DNA of 22,174 bases from Coptodactyla brooksi (GCA_033557675.1 JAWQRM010000486.1:1-22174); one strand, 5' to 3'; positions 1 to 11,473 are shown, numbered from the stretch's first letter. Numbers and translations: made by a program. The notes: a model not told the origin generated them from the sequence alone.

Positions 1-431
1 AGGAAACGCTGTCACCGTGAATTCTCTGCGCTACCAAACCGTGATAACCGATTTTTTATGGCCACAATTGGCTAATGTCGCCATCAGTGACCTTTGGTTT
101 CAGCAAGACAGCGCCACAAGCTGCACAGCCGGCCAAACAATTCAGTTATTGCATGAGAAGGTTCCCGGTCGCGTAATTTCTCGATTTGGCGATGTCAATT
201 GGTCGCCTCGTTCTTGAGATTTAACGCCGCTGGATTATTTTCTCTGGGGCCATTTGAAAGATCGGATTTACATAAACAAACCACAAACAACTGACGCTCT
301 GAAAGATGAAATTTGCCCGACATCATATTCCATTATTAATTCCCATATTTCTACTATACATTGGTATCAATAAAACTGAATTTGTCAAAAAAAAGTGTGT
401 TTTTAAGCTAATTTACTTTGCTCACCCTTTA
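1..431 (+). mobile_element. 3' end of a decayed mariner-family (DD41D-type) transposon
   Basis: The stretch contains the C-terminal third of a mariner-type transposase, then a short 3' untranslated tail ending in a recognisable terminus, CTCACCCTTTA, at about 421–431. TA dinucleotides around 430–433 fit the TA target site of IS630/Tc1/mariner elements. The 5' part of the element lies outside the window. The copy sits in the intron upstream of the first visible gawky exon and in the same orientation as that gene. It is certainly dead because its transposase carries a stop and a deletion (see the pseudogene entry). Confidence 0.8.
2..340 (+). pseudogene. mariner-like transposase, C-terminal fragment, inactivated
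   Basis: Frame 2 reads a DDE transposase tail: ITDFLWPQL, then WFQQDSATSCTA with the second catalytic Asp, then PGRVISR, NWSPRS, and DLTPLDYFLWG with the third catalytic Asp. There are 41 residues between FQQD and PLD, which matches the DD41D group and not the DD34D spacing of classical mariner. An in-frame TGA at 215–217 stands where related elements have Cys before DLTPLD. After LKDEI (about 310) the frame jumps into sequence that reads LPDIIFH in another frame. That string is the usual extreme C-terminus of this family, so roughly 40–50 codons appear to be deleted. The family assignment is from recognised motifs; the exact subgroup is inferred from spacing. Confidence 0.8.
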
Positions 432-646
432 TAAAGATAATAATGAACAAGTAGTAACAAACCACCAACACATTATATATTTTATAAGAGTTATATTGTC
501 TTAGATCGTACCAGATACTTTTTTTAACATAATTTTAAAGCGTTTGGTGATTAGATGATTAGTTGTACAAATTCCAAAGTGTGTCTGCACTGTTTTGCAA
601 CAGTTTGATTATGGTTTCAGTAATTTTCTTGAACCAGTGTGCAGAG

Positions 647-708
647 CGATCTTGTTTATGCTTTGCATACCGCTCGGTGCAATCTTTTTGCAAGCATCCA
701 TAAGATCG
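647..708 (+). other. Intronic 62-nt hairpin of pre-miRNA size
   Basis: CGATCTTGT (647–655) pairs with ATAAGATCG (700–708), with one G·U pair. A 2x2 mismatch follows, then ATGCTT pairs with AAGCAT (658–663 with 692–697). Past a bulged T, GCA pairs with TGC (665–667 with 689–691), leaving a loop of about 21 nt. It lies in the gawky intron about 65 nt before the exon at 774. The size and shape resemble a small pre-miRNA, but the stem (18 bp) is short and hairpins are common by chance in AT-rich DNA. No known miRNA was recognised. Confidence 0.25.
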
Positions 709-773
709 AAAAATAAAATTGGTTTATTAATTGTTTTTTTAATCGTTTTCTATATTTTTTGTTTATTTTATAG

Positions 774-3204
774 AACCAAATAGCAGCTCAACAGGCAATA
801 TACGTGAAGCAGCAGCATAACATGGGTTCAGGCGGTGCGCCGACTGACTTGTTTAAGTCCACCGCGATGCACGATTCAATCAACTCGCTACAGAGCAATT
901 TTGCGGATCTCGGTCTTAAGGATACTCAGATGGTACGCAAAATAACATAGAAAATATAATGAGATGCAATAAAATTCTTTTTTTTTTTTATCTTAGAGCC
1001 AGCAGCAATCTCGTTTGAACCAATGGAAACTGCCTGCTTTGGACAAGGAAGAGGGCGGTGAGTTCAGCAGAGCGCCTGGCTCCGTATCGAAGTCTCTCGT
1101 CCCCTCCCACAGCTCCCCGAATCTCAACAATCCGCTCGGTCTCACTCAACCCGATGGGTAAGACGCTTTTTTTGTCGTTTTCTGTTTCCAAGGCTTCTTA
1201 ATGCTGCATCTTTTGTAGACCTTGGTCGAGCGGACGTACTGGTGATACTGGCTGGCCGGACTCTGCTGGAGACTCTGGCGCACCCGACCTGAAAGACTCG
1301 CAATGGGTCAACGACTTAGTACCTGAATTTGAACCTGGGAAACCCTGGAAGGTAGGAACAAAATATCATCTGGCATTTTGATCGAATGAAATTTATTAAT
1401 TGCCTTAGGGAACTCAGATGAAATCTATCGAAGACGATCCAAGCATCACTCCTGGCTCCGTAGTACGATCTCCACTGTCCGTTGCTACGATAAAGAACGA
1501 CAACGAACTGTTCAACATGAACACCAACAAAAGTCCACCGCTCGGCGATAATTTGACTCCGCTCAGTTTGAGTTCGTCGACGTGGAGTTTCAATCCGCCA
1601 TCATCAACTGCAACAATGATTTCAAGGTACGTTCACTTCTGAGTTTATTGTTATGAATAATTTTGATTAAGACCAATGTATCAAACAATTTTTTTAGTCT
1701 AAAATCTTAGAGTAATAACACGAGGAGAAAAAAACTATTTTGATCAATACTAATGTCTGCTAAAGAACACCTTTTGTGCTCTAAAGACATTATGAGTAAA
1801 ACGATTTGTCTTTTGAGACTGAACATGTTTATTGGTTTATCTCAAATGGATAGTTTGAGAAATTCTTTTGGAATCATTGAGATTATAATAAATGATTATA
1901 GCTATGCGGATCCAATTACTGAATATAAGTGTGATTGAAAACTGTATGCAAAAATGATATTTTTTTTGTCAAATATGTGCTAATTTATTATTGATGAATA
2001 AATTGAAAATTAATCTGTTGTCAAATCTACCTTTTGTAGTCCACAAAATAAACTGCCCGCGTCTAAAGTAGCCTTAGGGGACTTGAACACGCCTACTGCC
2101 GTCACGACTGAACTGTGGGGGGCCCCGAAGCCGCGCGGGCCCCCGCCCGGCCTAACGACCAAGGGGATAAACGGATGGTCGAGCAATTTGGGCGGGAATA
2201 CCGCGGCTCCGTGGGGCGGAGCACAAAGGAACTGGGGCCCGGGCGGGTCCCCGTGGATTCTACTTAGGAATTTGACTGCCCAAGTGAGTACAAGAGCCAT
2301 AATGCAATTTCAATTGTTTATTACTTGAAACCGGCAAAGGAGATTTAATGATCCTTATTTATGATGAGTTGTATTTATTACTGATTGTTGTAGATGATCT
2401 TTCTTATAAGAGGACGTAATTCTGATGAGGTTTTATATAGAACTATTTGCTAAGTTGAAATGTCGGTGGTAGTATAGTGAAATGGGATGTTTTGTTCTGT
2501 TATTTATAGATTGATGGTTCTACGTTACGCACACTCTGTATGCAACACGGTCCGTTGCAAAGTTTCCACTTGTACTTACATCAAGGATTTGCTCTGATCA
2601 AATATTCCACACGTGAAGAAGCTGCTAAGGTATGATTAAAATAAATAATAAAAAACTTTTATTGATTTTAACATGACTGAGTATTTTGTGTCATTTGAAA
2701 TCATTTAAAAATACTTACTTTAAAACCTTATAACATAGGTCACATCCACCAAAAATCGTTCTCGTTATTTTGACATTTCTGAGTGTGCCCACTAAAATTA
2801 GTCAGCCAATTTTGGTATTTCTGCCTTATAAATTGAAATATTTGCATTTATTTTGTAGCGTAACAATGAAAAACTTACGTTCCTTACTTTTGCAGGCTCA
2901 AACTGCATTAAATAACTGCGTACTGGGCAACACCACAATCTTGGCTGAAAACCCAACGGAGTGGGAGGCCAGTCTCCACTTGCAGCAAGTCGCTAGTCAG
3001 CAGGGCGGCTCGTCCGGTTCATGGCGCAACTCTGGTAAGCAAGTAGCGGCCTCGGGCGACACATGGAGCACCGGTTGGCCGAACGCGTCGTCCACAAGCC
3101 TGTGGGGCTCTACAACTCTGGATTCTGCCGATCAATCGCGCGCTACGCCCTCAAGCCTGAATTCCTACCTACCTGGGGACCTCTTGGGTGGTGAGTCCAT
3201 GTAA
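774..3204 (+). CDS. gw: GW182/TNRC6 (gawky), C-terminal half, seven exons
   Basis: Scaffold of miRNA-mediated silencing: it binds Argonaute, poly(A)-binding protein and the CCR4–NOT and PAN deadenylases in the cytoplasm. The exons are 774–932, 997–1157, 1219–1351, 1409–1626, 2040–2283, 2510–2629 and 2896–3204, all GT–AG and phase-consistent, giving 447 visible residues. Residues 1–14 are a Gln-rich segment (NQIAAQQAIYVKQQ). Residues 138–150 form the PAM2 motif, NDLVPEFEPGKPW. A W-, G- and P-rich stretch follows. Residues 296–366 are the RRM, starting WILLRNL, with GFALIKYS at the RNP1 position; the Drosophila RRM is known not to bind RNA in the usual way. The tail has scattered Trp residues (DTWSTGWPN, SLWGS) and ends LPGDLLGGESM, the family's conserved C-terminus, which fixes the stop. 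The N-terminal GW repeats are outside the window. No frame breaks are seen. Confidence 0.97.
2353..2430 (+). ncRNA. C/D-box snoRNA in gawky intron, U82 / Me18S-A1806-like
   Basis: The elements run in order: terminal stem CCTTA (2353–2357) pairing with TGAGG (2426–2430), C box ATGATGA (2361–2367), D' box CTGA (2381–2384), a weak C' box ATGATCT (2394–2400) and D box CTGA (2422–2425). The D guide GGACGTAATT (2412–2421) pairs for 10 bp, one of them G·U, with GATTACGTCC. That sequence lies just upstream of the universally conserved GTACACACCGCC region of insect 18S rRNA. By the D+5 rule the methylated base is the A of GATTA. As I recall the numbering, this is human 18S A1678 (SNORD82) and Drosophila 18S A1806. 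The D box lies 84 nt before the acceptor, a usual distance for intronic snoRNAs. The D' guide has no target I recognise. Confidence 0.72.
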
Positions 3205-6200
3205 AAAAAATAAAGAACAGTTGCATATGACATTAAAAATTTTAATTGTGACCAAAAGACGAATAATAATACCGAGAATAAGTTTTACTACGATAGCAAT
3301 GTCTAATGTACGTCAAAGAGATGAAAGAAAAAAGATATTTATTATTATTGTATTATTTTTAAGAACGGAAAAAGATTTAACCATTTATTGTTACTATTTA
3401 AATTTATTTTTTTAATTTTACGATATGATTTACAAAGCAAAAATAAAAAATAATTGTTGTTTATATATATGATAATATTATTATTGATAGGAGTATGTAT
3501 ATTTTTTTAATTTCATTTGATAATAGCAATGATGCGGAATGAAAATCATCAGTTATATTTATCAAAAAATGAACATATGTTATATTTACAGGGATATTGG
3601 GTATTGTATTAAAAGAAAGAACACTGCACAACTTAATCGTTATTTTTATAATTATATTTAAGTTTGTTTTTTTTAATTTGTTATTTTCATCCCCCGTCAC
3701 TGCTATTTATGAGATTACTTTCCGTTTAAGCCAACTGTGAAAATTTAAATTAAATCGTAAAGTATTAGCCAATACATAAACTTAATTCTGAGATGTTTGA
3801 GCTGTGTTATAATTACGATATAAATGCAAAACGACAAATAACGTGTTTTTATAAATAGTAACTTTGAAAAGTATACAAGGTGTCTGCGAAAAATTTTAGG
3901 ACCAGAATAATTAATGGTTATTATTATTGTTCGGTCTTCAGAGGATTATAAACATTTAAACTAATATCTAGACAAATAACATCACACTAATATTTTATAG
4001 TAACTTTAGTTTGCTATTTAAGTATTCTTCTGAGGTTAATTCCAATGAAGTACAATAAATACTGTTAAACATGTTTTAAATTCTAAAGCTACAAATAGAA
4101 AGCAAAAATTCAGTTTGGGTGTTTTCAGCTTATTATTATTTCAGCTTGGAAATTCTGAAATGATTTTTCTAAGTTGTAATTACAAATTTTGATCAAGACC
4201 AACATATTATCAATAAACAATTTTTCAACTCTTAAACCGAAAAAGTAATGCTGTCGAGATATTCCCATCCTACCGCATAGGAAAAGTAACAATTCTGAGC
4301 AACGCTAAATAGTGATGAACATCTTTTATGTTTTAAAAACATCTTTACCAAAACATTATCTCTTTGATACTTCCAAGGTTATTCCAAATTGTAATATCTA
4401 CTTTTGAAGACTTATGGATATTAATAAATAAACACCTTTTAAATGATTTTGATTTACAAATTTAATGCAAAGAAACAATCAGTTATAGAATCCAGAACTT
4501 CTTCACAATTAAAACTAAACAATACTGATGAATATTAAAGATACCTTTCTAGATTTATAACGATAATGATGGCAAAAGAAATATAATTCATTCCAAACTC
4601 TCAAGTCTAAATCTTTATTTGGCAATTTTAAAATTTTTCCAAATTACCAATGAATACTGCTCCATTTACAGTTTGGAAGTAAAACAATAATGACAATTGC
4701 CATTTTTTAAACAATTTTAATTGTTTTTTGTAGACACCCAGTATATTGTTATTATATGTACTAAAAAACAAAACTTTTTGACTACGCTCAATGTTACGCA
4801 CTAAAAAAGGTAAAAGCTAGACGAAGGAGAATTGATACGACAAAAAAAAAAAACAAAATGAAACTACTTCTAAAAGTTGCTTAGAGGTTAGTTCGAAAGA
4901 CTTATCGACACTTAACAATGTGTGAAACCAAACTAGTCTTTTAACAAGGTTTACTTTAATGACCAAAACTCAGTTTTATATATCGTAATGATTATATTAT
5001 TATTATTATTTTGTCCGAATCATCGCACGAGAGATTGCGCTATTAAAACATTCTCACTGCGTCTTTTTAACGTTAGATAATATTCTTCGCTTCCTTCCCG
5101 ATTCTTGCTATTCTCTCTGCTAGGTTTTCAACAGGATGTACCTAATAAGTGAGTTTTCTTTTTATTTTTTGTTTTATTATTATAATTATTTCTTCCAGTG
5201 CGATATGTATATGTGTAATGTTATTATTATTATTATATTAATGCTGTAATTAGTTAAGAAGATTAAGTTTTGATATTGCTTCATTTTCTTTTCGGTTACA
5301 AATTATTTTTGTTATAAATGTTTTATTTTGCTCTCTATTATATAATGTCTATAAATACAGATACAATATTAATGAATGTTGTCACAAAAATGTACGTTTT
5401 CCTAGTCAAAGTTTAATAAATAAAACCTTTGAAGTGGTATCAAAACATAATTTTCTCCAACGTTTAGAATATAAATTATTATTAGCTATGTTTTGTTGAC
5501 CCCCTCCAATGGAAAACTATATATACGACACACGAAGGGACGTATATGTATATAAATACCTGTGATCTCTTTTAATTCACTTCCTAAAAATATCAAAATA
5601 AACATACAAATTGAGTAAATAATCGTTATTTTGAGGTCAATCCTCGTTCTGCATAACACCACAATCAATTCTTAGACTGCACTACTAAGTATTAAGATAA
5701 AGATAAATAAATGTAGTAATAATGGTTAATGGGAAATGTTCTCGAAGGAATGTTTTCGGATAAGAAAAAAAAAAGAAACAACATTTAATAATACATAATT
5801 GCAAAAAGAAGATGTGTTATATAGTTTTACTTTTAAGCTATATAAATTTTATTATATTTGACGAGATGAACCTATAATAATTAATGATAATATATATCGT
5901 GTAATGAGGAAAAGAAAAACAGAAAAATAAATGTACTTTGTGTCTAGCCATAGTGAAAAAAAAATTATGAACGTTTTAAATATTTAGTCCATTTTATAAT
6001 AATCGTAAATGTAGAGTATACTACCTGTGATTTTACTAAATTTAGCTCTAATTAAAATTCATCTGCGACACCAGTCAAAAGTGTACACCGAAATGTATAA
6101 ATGGACCGCGAAAAAAGCAATAAGTTTTTCAAAAAAGAAAAAACCTCGTCTGTCACGTTAACAATCAAAATAACCGAATGTGCTGGTGTTTCAGGAGAAT

Positions 6201-7935
6201 TTTTGCTAGTTAAATTGTTCATGAATCACGTATAAACAAACAGTGTTCAAGAAATATCGATTTTCTATAATATTGTGGTGTGAAAGCCAATGTGAGTCTA
6301 AATAACAATGCGGCGACAGCTGACCGACGAAAGATGGCCACAAAGCTAAAGTTGCGGACGGACGAGAGAGAGCCTTTGGCAGCTAAACTTCTCTTTCCGA
6401 ATGAAAAATTACGTTAGGGAAATATTCGAGAAAGTAACATTTTTGAAATGGCCCTATTTTTTTTCTAGTCCCTCAAACGACGGCCCTGACTAACTTTGAT
6501 CTTCGTCTGATCCGCAATTTCGACGACACGACGTTACCTAATCCAACTCTAGTGATCAAAAGACTGACTATACGAAAGAGATCTTAATTATCGAAGTGTG
6601 TGCATTTAAACTTACTTAGCGTTTCTTTTTTTTTTATTTTGTTTTGTGTGCTGCTTTCGATATTGTCGGTCAGCGCGTCCGAAAGCCTTCCTGATTTTTA
6701 AAAAGAACCTTTGTTTTCGTTAGCCTGTGTATAAAAAAATATTATTACTATGAATAATATAAAAGTATAAAAATGGTATATTATTATTGTAATAGATATA
6801 TCTTCTTAGAAAGTATAATGGTTATTATTAATTAATTGATTAATTATTGGTTAGGGATGGATATGGAAAAGTTTCTTTCTACAGTTGGGGATGAAAAGAA
6901 TTGAACGATCTGTGCCACATAGGTTTTAAAAATGTAAAACTTGAAAGATAAAGATTCGATTTCGTACAAAACAAAACGCAACACCATTAAAATAAATATG
7001 AAATAAAATTGTTGTTCCATTTTTCTTATTAAAAAAAAAATCGATTATGGTGAACTAAAAGTATAAACGTATTTTTAATTGTAACACAACTTGTGCTGTG
7101 ACTCTTAGTGGCTTTTTAATTTTTAAAAATAAATATTTAAAAAAACCAAAAAAAAAAATAATCAATGACTTTGTTTTTAAAATTTGCTCTCGTGTTTATT
7201 ATTTTATATTTTTAACTATTAGTTTAAACGATTTTTCTCTTATTGTTTGTATGTAAGGATTAAACAAAAGAAGAAGATGATTGTCGTCTTTTTAGCTTTA
7301 ACATTGAGGTGCAACAAAAAAAAAACTAATCGTGTATGAGGCCCCTTTCAAGTTGGCGCCATCTATCGTACAAGAAATACAAGTTCCACATGAGAAAAAC
7401 TTTCTAATCAGTAGTGTATAATGCCAATATAATATTTAATATATATATATATATTAATATGTATTTAGTAACTTAGCAATTTTACTTATGATATTATTAT
7501 TATTATTGAGTGTAAGTTTTGTTTTTTTTTCTCTGGTAATAGGGTATACATAAATAATTCGTAAATGTTGTGTAAGCTTAAAAAAAGGAATCTTAAGAAT
7601 AAAAAAAGCGCAGTCTGACAACCTGAATAGACACTTCAACTGAACGGGTTCAGATTTCGACTGGATGATAAAATATATATTGCCATATATTTAAACAAAA
7701 AAAGAAGGAACGATATAATACTGGTACAATTCGATGTTTACTATCCCCCTTAGGATTAACAATTAATCACTTATCGCATACGTGTACCAAAAATAACAAA
7801 CTAAACGTAATACGTGTTTATTTTTTAATTTAAATAGAAAAAATTAAGATTGATTCTTGTGATTTTATATGAAAATTAAGAGGAAAGAAGATCAATGATC
7901 GATCGTCTTAAGTGTAACTATATAATTAAATAAAC
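3205..7935 (+). other. Gene-free AT-rich region: gawky 3'UTR and intergenic DNA
   Basis: There is no protein-coding gene here; the open frames are short, low-complexity and lack family motifs. AATAAA hexamers are numerous, the first at 3209–3214, only a few bases after the stop and probably too close to be used. Others lie at about 5414–5421 and 5926–5932. Repeated ATT runs (4990–5010, 5220–5236, 7490–7506) and a Pumilio-type TGTATATA at about 5548 fit 3'UTR sequence but prove nothing. One TIR element (3872–4745) is embedded. A block of more normal base composition at 6290–6720 stands out and has long-range complementarity. A TA microsatellite lies at 7440–7456. Where the transcript ends cannot be decided from sequence. 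Confidence 0.5.
3872..4745. mobile_element. Non-autonomous TIR element, 874 bp, Tc1/mariner-like ends
   Basis: The left end TATACAAGGTGTCTGC (3872–3887) and the reverse complement of 4730–4745, TATACTGGGTGTCTAC, match at 13 of 16 positions. The tips begin with TA, as expected for TA-targeting elements. Between them is AT-rich DNA with no transposase-like reading frame, so the copy cannot move by itself. Short phrases such as ATTCCAAATT and AACACCTTTTAAAT also occur at 10211–10340, so a related sequence may sit there. The TIR divergence suggests an old insertion. Confidence 0.6.
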
Positions 7936-9063
7936 TATACAGGATGGACATTCTTAATGTTAGATGTGCATTTAGTCAGTTGTGTATGCAGACGAAAATT
8001 TCGTTCGTAGCAGTTTTAAGTCACAATAAAAAACATTAAAACTTCGATGTCAACAATCGGACAATTTTAACTTGGTACAGATAATTTGGACAAACCAATT
8101 CATATTTGTAAACATCTTCAGTTAACCAATTCTGAGGTTATATAAAGTTGAAAATAAGTGACACCATGTGGAAAATAGTTTCAATTAAAAGAAATTCAGA
8201 AGTTATATAGAATTGAAATCAATGGTTTGGACAAATGAATACCCATGTTTATAAACATCTTAAGTCTATGTTGGAGAAGAATGGCGTCGCAAGAACAATA
8301 ATTTCAATTTCGAATTTCTAGGGTTGTGTCAAATTTAAATTTATATGTTTATAAACCTCTATCCGAGTTTATAAACATCTTGTTATATCTAGGTTGGGAA
8401 ATAATGTCACTATGAGAAAAATAATTTTAATTCAGAAATTTTGGGATTATATAAAATTGAAATTGATAATTTCGGGAAACAATAAACCATGTTTATACAT
8501 GCCTTGTTATATCTAGGTAGGGAAATAATGACACTGAGAAAAATAATTTGAATTAGAGAATTATGAGGTTGTGTAAACTGAAATCATTTTTGTATACGCT
8601 AATAAATATTTATAAAGATCTTATGATACACCATCAGAAACATAGTTATATTGAAAAATAATGACACCGTGAGAATGATTGTATAAAATTTAAATAGATA
8701 TTTTCGGCAAACACCAAACCTACGTTTATAAACATTTTGTTATATCTAAATTAAGAAGCAATGTAAAATAATTTCATTTAATGTATACTGAAGTTGTATG
8801 AAATTTAAACACAGTTTGGACAAACACCATTCCAATATATAATAATTGTTGTTATGTCGAGATTGTGGAACAGTGACATCATGTGAAAAATAAATATTAA
8901 TTCACGAATGCTTGAGGTTGCATAAAATTGAAATTGATAATTTGATCAAACGCTTTATTGACTACTGTTTTTAATTGTTATTACGCAAAACAAGTTTATA
9001 CGAATAATCGATTTGCACTTATAATTGATTATGTTCACATCTAAAAAACGAACATCCTGTATA
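7936..9063. mobile_element. TIR element of 1.13 kb containing a tandem array
   Basis: The left end begins TATACAGGATGGAC at 7936 and continues to TTAGATGTG at 7968. The reverse complement of 9036–9063 begins TATACAGGATGTTC and ends TTAGATGTG. The inverted ends thus match over about 28 nt apart from a 5-nt insertion and a few substitutions. The interior is occupied mostly by about seven or eight diverged tandem copies of a 115–140-bp unit (see the repeat entry). No transposase frame is present. This is a MITE-like element that carries its own minisatellite, as some Tc1/mariner- and Helitron-derived elements do. Confidence 0.7.
8082..8950. repeat. Diverged tandem repeats, unit ~115–140 bp, ~7–8 copies
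   Basis: Each unit contains in order: a phrase like ATTTGGACAAAC, then GTTTATAAACATCTT, TTATATCTAGGTTGGGAA, ATAATGACACCATGAGAAAA, TAATTTCAATTCAGAA and GAGGTTATATAAAATTGAAA. The ATTTGGACAAAC-like anchors are at about 8082, 8225, 8470, 8699, 8815 and 8938. Other unit boundaries near 8335 and 8588 are recognisable only from neighbouring phrases. The copies differ by many substitutions and small indels, so the array is old and has not been homogenised. It lies wholly inside the TIR element. Confidence 0.75.
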
Positions 9064-11473
9064 ATGTACTGTCTGATATTTGTGTACCTTTTTCAAAAAA
9101 AAAAAAAAACCGTAGCATAGTGAATTTCGTAAAAGTAAGGAGACCTTTAAAAAAAATAAAAAGCAAAAAAAAAGAACGATGTATAAGCTCAGCTTTATAT
9201 TCTAATGTATAATAATAAAAATGTATGTGTATTTGGTATAATGTTTAAACAGTAGGTTATAGTTTGCACACAAAATAGATGAGGTCGATCGAGAGGAATA
9301 CGTTTTCAACGTTCAAGCAGCCACTGTGATTCGATCAGTACTTTTCTCTTGCTTTTTGCCAAATGTCTTTCCTACGAGACACTATCCATGGGTTTGAACG
9401 TTGAAATTTCACCAAACAAACTTGAAGTTTACAATTGCCGAGTCATTAACTGAAAGTGTGAAGCAAAACGAGCGAGTTGACAAAATCTGTCGTGAGACTT
9501 ACGCAGAGGTCTAGAGGAATTGTGTAAAAATAATTTTTTTAAAAACCAGTAAAACGTAATGTGCATATATAATCCTGAACGAAAGGAAAAGTATAATAAG
9601 TATTTCGTTTTTCAAATAGGTTTTTAAACACAATATTTGTGATTCAAGTGCCACTTGTGTTTTCAAGTATTTAACTAAAAAAAAATATGGAAAATGATTA
9701 ACCGCCACTTATATTAATAAAGTAAAACTATTATATATATATATCTTATATATAAATATAAAAGAATATATTAACGATAAATATATATACATACATATAT
9801 GATGATTATATGGTATTTAGCAATTTGGCATATCTGCCTTAGATTAGGGTTTATTATTGTAAGTAATACTATATGGATATGAATATGGTTTATAATAAGT
9901 AAGCAAATTGGTGAACAAAAGATGTAAGCCACTCTAATCGGTGTTCCATAGGTAATTAAGTGTAATTAGTAACTACAGTTTTTGAGCTTATAAAATGTGG
10001 AAAAACTGGAAAAAAATATATCTATAGTGTGGCGTACAGCTTTAATTTGTTCCACTTGTTTCCAAATTCATTTATATGTGGACCGTTCCAAAGAAAGTAA
10101 TTAATTTTTCACATATTTACTTAATGTCACAAGAAAAACAAAACATATCGCTGTTAGATTGTTTGAGCAAGCTATTAGCATAATTTGTATCTTTACTTTT
10201 GATTATTAAACACCTTTTAAATTCTACAAACCCGAACTGCATCTTTTGAATTCTAAAACAACAAACTGATGAATACATTCTTTGTTCGGAAGCCGTAATT
10301 AGAGACTTTATTTGAAAGTGCCGAGGTCATTCCAAATTATTGGGAACAATTTTATTGTCAAATGAGGTTATAAAAAGATCTTTTTATGGAGCGGTCCGCA
10401 TTTTTCTCGTTTTCCTTTTTGGTCCAAACACACTAACGAAAAATAAAAAAAAAATCAAATTTTCTATTTTAAATGCCAAAGATTTTCATATCAGCGGACG
10501 CCAATTTTTCAAAAACAAAAAAATCGCAATTAACAAGCCTTTTCGAGACAATTAAATAAACGAACGAGGAAGAGAATAATAGTTTCAAAGCAACAAAAGA
10601 TATCTTAACTAGCGTAATAACTATAAATAAACAAAACAATTATTTTCTCCTTTATTTTCAGAACATATCTTTTATTTCTAAATTTTTTACGAGAAGATGA
10701 GAAATGAATATAAATACGTATTACTATTATTATATAAAACTTAAACAAAAAAAATACACAAAACACTCACACCATATTTTGATAATATACCAAATAATGT
10801 GCCTATTCGTATTATTATTATTACTACTCATAATAATGTCTCTCTCTAGTGGTTACTTAAAAAATGTTTGAAGAAAAATACCAAAAACTGATAAACAATC
10901 GTGGCTTTTTAAAAACTGGTCTCAAAAAATCGCCCTTAGCAAAAAAAAGATGAAAGAAAATGTCTTCTAGACTTCTAAAATATTATTACTATTGTACGAT
11001 CAGCTTTAATAATAATCGATACATAAAAGCTAAATAAAAAAAAATTGGTGCTTTATTTCGTGAAAAATCTGAAAATCTAAAAAAAAAAAACGCTAGCTTT
11101 GCCAATTATATTTCGATTTTCAATAAAAAAAAATAAGTGTATAATCTAAGTCCTTCTATATTCTAAGGTTGATGGGTTTCGTAGATGATACGTTTTTAAT
11201 TACTTAAAAAAACAAATGTAAGCGAAGATCCTGACTATGTTACTTACAGCATTTTTAGTCAATAAATCATAGTATTATTCAGGAATAACTATAATAATTA
11301 TAATTATTATTATTAATAATTGAGACGAACGTATAGCCTAAATGTGCAATACTTCCTAAACACTAGTATTATTTTCTTTAATTTTTTTGTTTTTAATTTT
11401 TTATCATCATACGCTTGAAATCTAGTTTTTCCCCTGTTTGTATTCCTTCTTGCCATTTTTTTTTACCCGTATC
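9064..11473. other. Gene-free AT-rich DNA
   Basis: No gene is seen. Features worth a note are a TA-rich microsatellite at about 9731–9790 and a more complex block at 9270–9510. In that block TTTCAACGTTCAA (9304–9316) is exactly complementary to TTGAACGTTGAAA (9394–9406), so about 100 nt could fold into one hairpin. Phrases at 10211–10340 resemble parts of the 3872–4745 element. ATT-rich runs occur at 10810–10835 and 11295–11320. All of this could be transcribed as distal gawky 3'UTR or be intergenic; the sequence does not say. Confidence 0.4.

Noticed and set aside
595..783. Open frame with a membrane-like hydrophobic stretch
   Set aside because: It runs across the intron–exon border before the gawky exon at 774, overlaps it in a different frame, and has no family motif.
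1885..1924. Second C/D snoRNA candidate (ATGATTA … CTGA) in the 413-nt intron
   Set aside because: The boxes are only about 30 nt apart, no terminal stem is seen, and the guide match to 18S (TAATTGGA) is only 8 nt at a position not known to be methylated.
1753..1938. 61-codon open frame inside a gawky intron
   Set aside because: It lies wholly within a phase-consistent intron and has no recognisable motif.
2010..2300. Antisense open frame of 96 codons
   Set aside because: It is a shadow of the GC-rich, Gly/Pro-rich gawky exon on the other strand.
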